A model generated the notes under the pieces. It searched no databases, was not told the DNA's origin, and worked only from the letters and a program-made list of their open reading frames with translations. DNA of 52,792 nt, from positions 1 through 52,792 of the forward strand of contig JAFGGS010000012.1 in the NCBI GenBank assembly GCA_016930415.1. The letters run 5' to 3'. Shown here in pieces: positions 1 through 8,465 of this stretch. This stretch comes from Candidatus Woesearchaeota archaeon (lineage in GTDB: Archaea > Nanobdellota > Nanobdellia > Woesearchaeales > SM23-78). The position numbers and the translations under genes were made by a program. Numbering within the stretch: the first letter of the stretch is position 1; each line of letters begins with the position of its first letter.

Positions 1-252
1 ATCCAAACACGCTTTTCAAAAGTCAGTTTATACATATTAACCACCGAAGGTGGCTAATCAAACCGGAATTAAAAACGTGATAGCACACAAAGCCTTCCTG
101 ACAGAAACATATTTAAATGACTTCTTCCAGTTGTTTCTGATATTCAGAACTTTTGGCAGATTTTTTAGTTATTTTTTTGATAATTAGCATATTTTTTGTG
201 ATTTCAGACTTTTTTTCGGAAATTCAGAAAAATTAAGTGGATTCAAGGTAAA
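1..252. other. AT-rich upstream region of the AbrB/surface-protein operon
   Basis: No gene is visible. The region has a 5-bp hairpin (ccacc-gaa-ggtgg, 41-53), a TATA-like atatttaaat near 109-118 and three copies of ttcaga (143-148, 203-208, 223-228) in T-rich sequence. AbrB-type proteins often bind their own AT-rich upstream DNA, so these repeats are possible operators, but this is inference. No TATA box sits at the usual distance from the GTG start at 253. Confidence 0.35.
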
Positions 253-543
253 GTGAAGCGATACCCTAAGCTCGTGCAGTGTGACTCTAGAGGACAGATA
301 GTCATACCTAAAGAGATGAGGCAAGACTTAGGGGTTGAGGAAGGAACCGGATTCTGGATGTACTCGATAACAGACGAGGGCATACTTCTAAAGAAGGTCG
401 ACGCGCCAGAGCTCTCAAGCCACGAGAAGCTCCTAAGCGAAGTCCGTGAGAAATCCGCCAAGATTAAGGTCTCTAGGAAGAACGTCGACGAGTCCGAGAA
501 GAAGTACAAGAAGACGAAGAAGGGAAGGTTGGAACTGGTATGA
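253..543 (+). CDS. AbrB/SpoVT-type DNA-binding protein
   Basis: This 96-aa protein starts at GTG, with a weak aaggt Shine-Dalgarno at 246-250. Residues 1-48 match the swapped-hairpin AbrB fold (DSRGQIVIPKEMRQDLGVEEG, then a second strand pair). The rest is a charged helical tail rich in Lys and Glu. The fold is used by transcription regulators and antitoxins that dimerise on AT-rich operators. No toxin gene follows; the stop codon overlaps the ATG of the giant surface protein in an ATGA junction, so the two are probably translated in a coupled way. Autoregulation of the operon is the simplest role, but the sequence does not prove it. Confidence 0.85.
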   Translation: MKRYPKLVQCDSRGQIVIPKEMRQDLGVEEGTGFWMYSITDEGILLKKVDAPELSSHEKLLSEVREKSAKIKVSRKNVDESEKKYKKTKKGRLELV

Positions 544-3500
544 GCAGGCGATTCAAAGAAGGAACATGGAACGCCATGAAGGCATCGCTCGTGCTAGCCG
601 TGGCCATGATGGCAGTCCTTGTGTTCACTAATCTCGCGTTCTCGGCCGACAGCTCAACTTACGACCAAAGCATCAACCCAGGTTATCCGCTTCCGCCGGT
701 CAGCGCAGGCCAGAACGTGACCTTCACGGCTTACTGGGGCGGGGAGAACCAGTCAGTGCTCTTCTGCAACGACTCTACTTGCAGCTCTTGCTGGTATAGC
801 CGAGGTTCAAGCACTAGTGAGCTTAGCGGCTGCTGGTGCTATAGCCTGCCGATGGTGACTGCGCCTTTCAACTGCACTTACCAGACCTCAGACTCGACTC
901 CAAGGGACAATGTGTTCTACATGAGGCTCTACAACATAACCCAGAATTCATCAAGCGAGGGTTCCATCCACTCTGCAGGCACTGCTGAGAGCATATTCTA
1001 CGTCAACCACAGGCCGTATGCCCTGAACGTCTCGATAATCCCGACGCCGGCGTATAACTTCTCGAACATATCATGCAACTACACGTTCGCTGATCCTGAC
1101 AGCGACACCGAGAACCTTACAGGATCAGTATTTACCTGGTGGAGACTCAATAGCACCGGCAGCTACGAGGCGATCGCTGGCCAGACCGGGAAGAACCTCA
1201 CCGCGACGGTGTCCGGCTCTGAGATGATCAAGTGCGGAGTCAGGACCATGGACCAATACGGATTAACTGACGACATATACGTGAACTCTACGCCAGTCAA
1301 CATCACTGCTTACACCTCGACGACGCCTGTGCTTCACAACGTGACTGACGACTCTAACAGCTCTAACCCGACGATTGTCGGCTATGACGTGACTTTCACG
1401 ATCAACTGGAGCGTCGAGACCGGGCCTGTCGAAGCGAGGGCGTTCGTGTGCAATAACTCTGACATAACGGTCTCTGGCTGCGGAGTTGGCAACACGAACT
1501 ACTGCGCGTCTGCCTATGAGTCTTCCAACATAATATACTGCACTTACACTGTGCAGGACACTGACCCTGTCAACAACACCTACTTCGTGAGGCTGTGCAG
1601 CAACGCGAGCGAGTGTTCGCTCCAGGTGCTCAACGGCACTTTCGTCAGGTTCAATGACACGACCCCGCCGACCTTCAATTTGTCGTCGATAAACACGACT
1701 GGCGTCAGGCCTTACAACATGCAGTTCCTTGTCCTGGATGACTTCCAGATGAATATGTCATCCGTGATCCTGAACGTTACCTTGAACGGCACTTCCAACT
1801 CGTCGCTGTACAACTATACTGATATGACCTGCTCAGGCACCGACACCCAACGCACCTGCAACGTCTCGCTCAACTTGACCGACGGGGTCTACAACCTCAC
1901 CTTCTTCGTGAGGGACATGAACAACAATGCCAACACGACGAGAGCAGTGCTGCTCTACGACGCCACTGCAGGCTACATCTCGACGGTCTTCAACGGCTAC
2001 AACCAGACCAACCCGATAATCGCTGACGTCTCGACGACTAAGATGCTGTTCGCTAACTGGACCCCTGCTGAAGGCATGACTTCAGGAGTCGCTTATTACG
2101 AGTACGCGCTCGGCACTGCCAAGTATCCTGATGGAGGTTGGGATTCTCTCGTTACATGGACGAACGTGAGCATCAACAGGTCTGCTACAGGCAACTATTC
2201 CTTGTTGCACGGCACAGTCTATTATTTCAGCGTGCGCGCAATGTCAGGCTCTGGAGTCGCCTCGAACGTGACCTCGAGCAGCGGCATATTATATAATGAC
2301 GTGTCGGCGCCTATATGCTATGGAGGCGCGTGCATAATAGACGACGGCTATTGGGGCAGCAACAACAACACGAACTCGAAGACCGCGCTTCACTTCATAC
2401 TCAACTTCACAGAGGCAGGCTCACCCATCACCAGTTACGAGTACACCATAGGGAACACCACTTGTTTCGTGCCTGGCTATGATAGCGTGAGGACTGTGAC
2501 TGCAAGCGCTTCAAACGAGGTATACGCGACAGGGCTCACATTGCAGGACAACGTGACTTATTACGTCTGCGGAAGGGCTAAGTCCGCTAATAATAAATGG
2601 AGCGACTGGTTCAACACGACAGGCATCACGATTGATTCTATCCAGCCGGTCGGAGGTTCCATCTCATACACGCAGAACAACTTGTCGACCAACATGACGA
2701 CTGTATACTTGAGCTCTGGCTATGATACCATCAGCGGGGTTGGCAGCGTGGAGCTGCAATACGCCGAAGTCCTCTACAACCCGTCTCAGGGCTGCACTGG
2801 CTTCTCAGGCTACACTACATACAACGCGTCGCTCGTGCCGAGCGCGACCTCGCAGCTAGTCAGCCTGAGTCATGGCTACTGCTACAAGTTCCGCTATGTG
2901 GTGAGGGACTTTGCAGGGAACGCGCAGGTGTACTACTACGGCTCTGAGATCAGCTTCTACGTGGATAACACTCCGCCATTGAACTTCTCAGTCCAGATAA
3001 ACAACGGTGATTTCTACACCTACACCAGCAACCTCACCCTCAACTGGTCTCCTGCCTCTGATCCTGAGTCAGGCATCAGCTATTACTCTTACGTCGTCAA
3101 GGACGAATACGGAAACGTGGTGCGCGACTGGACCAACACGAGCCAGACCTTCATACCGCTCTCGAATCTCGCGTATTCGAACGGTACCCCGCTCGTGCAT
3201 GAGTGGAAGTATTACGCCATCGTCGTGGCTTACAACAAGCTAGGCATCCCTTTCAACTCTACGAGCAACCAGATACTCTACATAGATAACGCGCCGCCAT
3301 CCCCCGTAGTCATCCTGAGCGTCGCAGGAGACTCTAACGCCACCGACGGCTACGCTGACTACGTCAATGACGGAGTGACCAACGTGACTGTCTCAGGCGA
3401 GGACGGGATCGTCTGCGTCTATTCGCTCTACGACATAGACTATTCTGAGACTTACGGAAGCCTCTGTAATGATACTGGCGATAACGTGACTTGCTCCATA

Positions 3501-6500
3501 GCTTCTAGCGAGGGCACTAGCACTTACTACATAACCTGCAAGGACGCCGCTGGCAACGCCCAGACCGCGAGCCAGAATACCGCCGTCACTTTCTTCGCTG
3601 ACTGGAGCGGGCCCGCGATCTCGTCTGTCACTCCTGCTAACGGTGCCATAGTAACTGGTCAGATCACGATCTCAGCTTCAATAGTTGATACTGGTATCGG
3701 AGTGGTGGGTGCTGCCTGGTATAACATATCTAACCTATCCGGGTCAATTGTGAGTTCAGGAGCGCTTTCAAACACGGCAGGCAGCACTTACTCCGCCACC
3801 TGGGACAGCTCATCTTACGACCAGACGACTTACAACCTAGTCATATACGCCAATGACTCGCTAGGACTCGTGAGCAATGCCTCGTCGAACTTCACCATAA
3901 ACAGGGACCTGCCCTACTTGGAGGTCATGCACGAAGATTACTCATCCGAGCCAAACACCCAGTTCAACATATCCATAATCGCCCAGGTCTTCACTAACGT
4001 GAGCTACAACGTGACGAACTCGACCGGCGGACTAGTGGCTTCTGGAGATAATACGACCTCTCAATCAGGTAATAGGAACTATCTTTCATGGCCGGTCTTG
4101 CTCAACGTAACAAGCACTGTTGCTTGGCCTGACGGAGAGTATTACCTTGCTGTGCGCGCCGTCAACAACGCGTCTAACTCATCGACCGCCTCCTCGTCTT
4201 TCATAATAGACCGCGACGCCCCTGCATATTCAGGATTGACAAATACCTCTGCGATGACAGTTTACAACAACAACTCGCTGAACATATCCGTCAACTGGAC
4301 TGACGCTAACAACATCTCAGAGGTGAGGTTCGAGACTGACGCCCTGAACGGCAGCTTGGCCAACTACACTGCACTCGTGATTCAGGACGGCGATACCTTC
4401 TCGTTCTTCCTGGACGAGGCTTACCTGAGCAACAACGAGACTGTGCTCTGGAGGTTCTACGCAATGGACTCTGCAGGCCACTGGAACATGACTGAGCAGG
4501 ACGGCTTCACAGTGCAGAACAGGGACCCGATCATTAACTCGTCAGCTTCTCTTTCGAGGAACGCTTCGAAGAACGCCCAGTACATGATTGACCTGGATGA
4601 TGAGATATTCACTGACTACGACCTTGATAACCTGTCTTTCAACGCTAGCGGAAGCTACAACATCACGATCCTCTCGATTAACCAGGCGTCTGGTGTGATT
4701 ACCCTCAACTTCACTTACTCCTGGACCGGCGTGGAGAACATAACAGTGAACGTGACTGATCCTTTCGGAGGCTTCAACGAGACTGTTATCGAGATCAACG
4801 TGTCTAACAGTCCGCCAGTGTTCTCAGGCTCGATCCTGCCTATAAGCTGGCTTTACAACACGAACTATACCTTGTCATTGCCAACTTACTTCACGGATCC
4901 GAATGGAGACAACTTGACCTACAACTACACTGGTTCGGATAACGTGACTGCCGTAATCAATCAGACTAGCGGCAGCGCAGTCTTGGTGCCTGACTACGGC
5001 TGGACCGGACTTGGCTGGATCATCTTCAACTCGACTGACGATGAGGGCCTCAATTCTTCCTCTAACAACGTGACTCTCTACGCGTTCACGAGCATGGACA
5101 ACAGCACGGTCGTGAACTCCACTGTCAACGGAGTGTATTACTCAAACAACGAATCTAATTCGATATCAGGAATCGCTGACTCATACATATCCTCATCAAA
5201 CATATCCAATTCGATAGTGGTCAATTCCTCTGTCACTAACTGCACCATCCTGGACAGCACAGTAGAGAACGCTGTCCTCTCGGATTGCTACATCGATCCT
5301 TCCAGGATAATCAACTCGTCGCTCTACGAGGGCTCTGTCGTGGTCGATTCCAACGTGTCTGACTCGCTCTTGGTGAACGTGTCTGCGAACTATTCCTACG
5401 TCTTCAACGCGACAGTCTACGATACGGTCCTCCTGGGCGCTAACGTCACTGGCGACGTGATATACTCCGGCTTGATACTCATCTGGAACGCCAGCTATTA
5501 TAATGCTACGCTTTCAGGACCTGCTAACCTGTCAGACATCGTGAACTATCCTCCGGTCGCCGTGATACAGACTGCTGTGCTGGATTACGCTGGCTATGAC
5601 TCCACGTTCACGACCAGTTCCACTGACAGGAACATCAACTCCACCGGGGAGAGCCTGATTAACGACTCCTTGTCTTACACTTGGTTCTTCGGGGATGGGT
5701 ATTCCACGAACACGACCTCTACTTCGGCGAGCCATAACTATGCATCCGCCGGCTCTTTCACAGTCAACCTTACAGTCACTGACCGTTACGGCAGGTCTTC
5801 CAGCACGACGTACGGCGCCACTATCCAGAGCGAGTATAGCGGTGGCGGAGGAGGCGGTGGCGGCAGCTATCAGCCTGACAGCGCTGCTGATGACTCCAGG
5901 ACCACTAGCCTGGATGTCTCGACGGGTTTGGCGAGCTTCTACTTGTCAACCCTGGTCAACCTGAACAACTCTGCGAGGTTCCAGTACGGCTCCAGATATT
6001 ACACGATAACAGTCACTGGCGTCGGGCCTGACTTCGCCAGCATAAGGATAGACTCCTCTCCAGCCCAGACTTCGAGGATGATCGAGGGCGAGACTAATTA
6101 CTTTGATCTTGACGGGGATGGCTCAGAGGACATCAGTCTCTCCCTTGACGACGTGATCGCCAGCACTAAGGCTTATTTCACTCTTGGCATCTTGAAGAGC
6201 GCTCCTGAGCCTCCTCAGCAGGTGACTCCACCACCAGTTGAAGAGCCAGCATATACTCCTCCTGAGCAAGTTACTCCTCCTGTGGAGGAGAGGCCGACAA
6301 GGATTGAGCTTGAACCAGAAGAGCCTACGCAGACTTCAAGTTCCAAGTCGATCGTGCTCGCCTTGCTGGGGGTGTTGATCCTGGGATCTGTAGGAGTCTT
6401 ATACTACATGAACCGCGAGGCCTTGAGAAAGATACTCAACAAGCAGAATCCTGCGTTTGCAGGCACTGGCTTGCAGGTCTTCATGGCCGAGGATGACACG

Positions 6501-6818
6501 GACCAGTTCATAACCCAGGAGTTGTCGCTTGGCAAGACCTTCACTGACATCGCCACTTCCTTGGAGGATAATGGCTGGCCTGCGAGACAGGCTTATTCCA
6601 GGATCGCCCAGTATGTGGCTCGCGAAGGCATCAAGGAGGGCAAGAGCTTCAATATGATTTACGACGAGATGCTTGAGCACGGTTGGGATCAGGGGATCGT
6701 CACCTCGATCTTGAGCGAGTCTTTGATGTCTGACCATCCGCCGCCTTTCAAGCCTCAAGAGATTGGCAAGCAGCCTGAGATGCCTGCCAGGCTTGGGCCT
6801 GGTCTTGGGAAGCCTTGA
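540..6818 (+). CDS. giant Ig/PKD-repeat surface glycoprotein, C-terminally membrane-anchored
   Basis: The product is 2092 aa, secreted and membrane-anchored. Residues 1-36 form a signal peptide (hydrophobic KASLVLAVAMMAVLVF, cleavage near FSA-DSS); ATG at residue 13 is an alternative start. Most of the protein is Ig/fibronectin/cadherin-like repeats with DTTPP/DNTPP linkers and very many N-x-S/T sequons. Residues about 1520-1660 are short repeats (NSTV, SNIS, DSTVENAVLSDCYI) suggesting a small right-handed beta-helix. A PKD domain (TWFFGDG, then SHNYASAGSFTVNLTV) is at about 1667-1765, followed by a Gly8 linker, a Pro-rich stretch and a TM segment at about 1937-1959. The roughly 130-aa cytoplasmic tail has two copies of a helical motif (LGKTFTDIATSLEDNGW and EGKSFNMIYDEMLEHGW). 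An adhesin or S-layer-associated role is likely; the ligand is unknown. Confidence 0.85.
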   Translation: MSRRFKEGTWNAMKASLVLAVAMMAVLVFTNLAFSADSSTYDQSINPGYPLPPVSAGQNVTFTAYWGGENQSVLFCNDSTCSSCWYSRGSSTSELSGCWCYSLPMVTAPFNCTYQTSDSTPRDNVFYMRLYNITQNSSSEGSIHSAGTAESIFYVNHRPYALNVSIIPTPAYNFSNISCNYTFADPDSDTENLTGSVFTWWRLNSTGSYEAIAGQTGKNLTATVSGSEMIKCGVRTMDQYGLTDDIYVNSTPVNITAYTSTTPVLHNVTDDSNSSNPTIVGYDVTFTINWSVETGPVEARAFVCNNSDITVSGCGVGNTNYCASAYESSNIIYCTYTVQDTDPVNNTYFVRLCSNASECSLQVLNGTFVRFNDTTPPTFNLSSINTTGVRPYNMQFLVLDDFQMNMSSVILNVTLNGTSNSSLYNYTDMTCSGTDTQRTCNVSLNLTDGVYNLTFFVRDMNNNANTTRAVLLYDATAGYISTVFNGYNQTNPIIADVSTTKMLFANWTPAEGMTSGVAYYEYALGTAKYPDGGWDSLVTWTNVSINRSATGNYSLLHGTVYYFSVRAMSGSGVASNVTSSSGILYNDVSAPICYGGACIIDDGYWGSNNNTNSKTALHFILNFTEAGSPITSYEYTIGNTTCFVPGYDSVRTVTASASNEVYATGLTLQDNVTYYVCGRAKSANNKWSDWFNTTGITIDSIQPVGGSISYTQNNLSTNMTTVYLSSGYDTISGVGSVELQYAEVLYNPSQGCTGFSGYTTYNASLVPSATSQLVSLSHGYCYKFRYVVRDFAGNAQVYYYGSEISFYVDNTPPLNFSVQINNGDFYTYTSNLTLNWSPASDPESGISYYSYVVKDEYGNVVRDWTNTSQTFIPLSNLAYSNGTPLVHEWKYYAIVVAYNKLGIPFNSTSNQILYIDNAPPSPVVILSVAGDSNATDGYADYVNDGVTNVTVSGEDGIVCVYSLYDIDYSETYGSLCNDTGDNVTCSIASSEGTSTYYITCKDAAGNAQTASQNTAVTFFADWSGPAISSVTPANGAIVTGQITISASIVDTGIGVVGAAWYNISNLSGSIVSSGALSNTAGSTYSATWDSSSYDQTTYNLVIYANDSLGLVSNASSNFTINRDLPYLEVMHEDYSSEPNTQFNISIIAQVFTNVSYNVTNSTGGLVASGDNTTSQSGNRNYLSWPVLLNVTSTVAWPDGEYYLAVRAVNNASNSSTASSSFIIDRDAPAYSGLTNTSAMTVYNNNSLNISVNWTDANNISEVRFETDALNGSLANYTALVIQDGDTFSFFLDEAYLSNNETVLWRFYAMDSAGHWNMTEQDGFTVQNRDPIINSSASLSRNASKNAQYMIDLDDEIFTDYDLDNLSFNASGSYNITILSINQASGVITLNFTYSWTGVENITVNVTDPFGGFNETVIEINVSNSPPVFSGSILPISWLYNTNYTLSLPTYFTDPNGDNLTYNYTGSDNVTAVINQTSGSAVLVPDYGWTGLGWIIFNSTDDEGLNSSSNNVTLYAFTSMDNSTVVNSTVNGVYYSNNESNSISGIADSYISSSNISNSIVVNSSVTNCTILDSTVENAVLSDCYIDPSRIINSSLYEGSVVVDSNVSDSLLVNVSANYSYVFNATVYDTVLLGANVTGDVIYSGLILIWNASYYNATLSGPANLSDIVNYPPVAVIQTAVLDYAGYDSTFTTSSTDRNINSTGESLINDSLSYTWFFGDGYSTNTTSTSASHNYASAGSFTVNLTVTDRYGRSSSTTYGATIQSEYSGGGGGGGGSYQPDSAADDSRTTSLDVSTGLASFYLSTLVNLNNSARFQYGSRYYTITVTGVGPDFASIRIDSSPAQTSRMIEGETNYFDLDGDGSEDISLSLDDVIASTKAYFTLGILKSAPEPPQQVTPPPVEEPAYTPPEQVTPPVEERPTRIELEPEEPTQTSSSKSIVLALLGVLILGSVGVLYYMNREALRKILNKQNPAFAGTGLQVFMAEDDTDQFITQELSLGKTFTDIATSLEDNGWPARQAYSRIAQYVAREGIKEGKSFNMIYDEMLEHGWDQGIVTSILSESLMSDHPPPFKPQEIGKQPEMPARLGPGLGKP

Positions 6819-6837
6819 AGATGGCTTTGGCCATAAA

Positions 6838-6847
6838 CTTTTTAACC
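6838..6847 (+). promoter_or_regulatory. TATA box of trmI
   Basis: ctttttaacc is centred 28 nt before the ATG at 6871, the spacing expected of a leaderless archaeal transcript. Confidence 0.6.
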
Positions 6848-6870
6848 TATCCTTTTTTTCTTCCTTTTAC

Positions 6871-7644
6871 ATGAAGGTCTTGATCAAGAAAGAGAAGACT
6901 GTAGAGGTCGATGGCAAGAAGCGCGTCCTCTTCGGCTTTGAGAAGTACTACGTAGATCCCTCTAAGGATTTCCACACGCAGTTCGGGATGATAAGGAAGG
7001 AGGAGCTCTCTAAGAAGCCTGGCAGCACGCTCAAGATAGATTCTCACGAGTTCATCCTTTTGGACGCAGGCTTCCTTGACGATTACAAGCATTTGAGGAG
7101 GGCCGCGCAGATAATCGGCCTGAAGGACATCGGTCCAATCATCACGAATACTGGCTTGAATCGCGATTCCAAAGTGCTTGAGGCGGGTGTCGGCTCAGGC
7201 GCTCTTACCTGTTACCTCGCAGCTATCGTCAAGAAGGTCGTAAGCTTCGACGTGGACCTGCGCAGCCTTGATACTGCTAAGGAGAACGTGAAGCGCTTCG
7301 GCTACAAGAACGTCTCGATCTCCGAGGGAGATGTATACAATCCTTCGACTCTGGCCGCGACTAGGCAAAAAAGCTTTGACGTCATGGTCTTAGACGTCCC
7401 TGAGCCTTGGAAGGCTGTCGGCACTGCCAAGAAAGCGCTTAAGACAGGGGGTTTCCTTGTCGTTTACGTCCCTAACGTGTCGCAGGTCCAAGAGCTCATC
7501 AAGGGTCTTGGAGAGTCTTTCCTCGTAGAGAAGACTATAGAAGTCGTGGAGCGTGAGTGGGCTGTGGATGAGAACAGGACTCGGCCAGTCACGAAAGACC
7601 ATAGCCACACTGGGTTCTTGACGTTCGTTCGGAAGCTTTGCTGA
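6871..7644 (+). CDS. trmI: tRNA (adenine-N1)-methyltransferase TrmI
   Basis: The protein is 257 aa. It should transfer a methyl group from SAM to N1 of A57/A58 in the tRNA T-loop, as archaeal TrmI does. An N-terminal beta domain (about 1-80) precedes the Rossmann methyltransferase: motif I is VLEAGVGSGALT (102-113), the acidic ribose-binding stretch is SFDVD, and the catalytic-loop motif is LDVPEPW, matching the family D-x-P-x-PW. The frame is open from 6763, but a TATA box about 28 nt before the ATG at 6871 makes this leaderless start much more likely. The gene lies alone between the surface-protein operon and the convergent DUF1461/ABCE1 pair. Confidence 0.92.
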   Translation: MKVLIKKEKTVEVDGKKRVLFGFEKYYVDPSKDFHTQFGMIRKEELSKKPGSTLKIDSHEFILLDAGFLDDYKHLRRAAQIIGLKDIGPIITNTGLNRDSKVLEAGVGSGALTCYLAAIVKKVVSFDVDLRSLDTAKENVKRFGYKNVSISEGDVYNPSTLAATRQKSFDVMVLDVPEPWKAVGTAKKALKTGGFLVVYVPNVSQVQELIKGLGESFLVEKTIEVVEREWAVDENRTRPVTKDHSHTGFLTFVRKLC

Positions 7645-7739
7645 GTATTTTTCTATTGCTTGTTTGCATTAGCTGTTTGTCTCGTCCGGCGCCTGTTCAG
7701 GATATCCCTCGATGATGCGCAGTCTGATGCTTTTCTTTC

Positions 7740-8465
7740 TTACTTCTTCCTTGCCTTGCCTGCCCTGCTGTTCCTGCTCTTGGCAATCGCTGAGCTGCTC
7801 CCTATGAAGTAGAGTATCAGCGCCATGATTAGCGCGTGGAAACCGATCTTCATGGTGAAATCCCTGAAGAACGAGTCTGGGTACATGGTCTTTATGAGCG
7901 AGTCCACCGCGAACATGTAGTTGCCTTGCGGGAAGAAGACTTGATGGAAGCTTAGGAACATCCAGTCGAAGCCAAAGAGGCTTAGGATGAAGAGTATCGC
8001 GAGCGCGCCTGCGGTCACGTACGCTGAGAATCTGAGGGTGCCTAGCAGTTTTCTCTTGAACCCTCCCTTGACGTAGGTCCTGCGAAGGGCGATCGCCAGG
8101 ATTATTATCGCTGCAAGGATAAGCCTCTTGCCAATCATGAACAGCCTGTGTACGTCTTGCAAGTGGGATTTCTCGTCTTGTGTGAACACGCTCAGGCCTG
8201 GTATGCTGTTAATTTCACCTTTTTCACTAATTAAGTAACTAGTTAAGTAGTCTGTCGTCTTGCGTATGCCTTCGACCCCGATATTTTCATAAGCCCCGTA
8301 CTTCGAGTAGCTCTTATCGTAGAATCCATGATCGAAGAAGACTAGGAGGAAGCTCGCTGAGAAGACGAGGAAGACGATCACGATGGCCGATACTATCTTC
8401 AGGACGAAGTCTTCTGTATTCCTCTCCTCGTGGCTGTTCCCTGCGTCATCACTATCCTTATGCAT
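7740..8465 (-). CDS. DUF1461 (TIGR01906-type) integral membrane protein
   Basis: This 241-aa protein has four TM segments: about residues 22-45, 112-127, 148-165 and 206-223. Between TM1 and TM2 lies an extracytoplasmic stretch with the family hallmark F-x-x-x-E-x-x-HLxDV (VFTQDEKSHLQDVHRLF). After TM3 comes the second hallmark, FDWMFLSFHQVFF followed by MYPDSFF. The family has no established function. The start overlaps the stop of ABCE1 by 8 bp, so it is the second gene of that operon. The C-terminus is a basic tail (KSRNSRAGKARKK). Confidence 0.8.
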   Translation of the reverse strand: MHKDSDDAGNSHEERNTEDFVLKIVSAIVIVFLVFSASFLLVFFDHGFYDKSYSKYGAYENIGVEGIRKTTDYLTSYLISEKGEINSIPGLSVFTQDEKSHLQDVHRLFMIGKRLILAAIIILAIALRRTYVKGGFKRKLLGTLRFSAYVTAGALAILFILSLFGFDWMFLSFHQVFFPQGNYMFAVDSLIKTMYPDSFFRDFTMKIGFHALIMALILYFIGSSSAIAKSRNSRAGKARKK

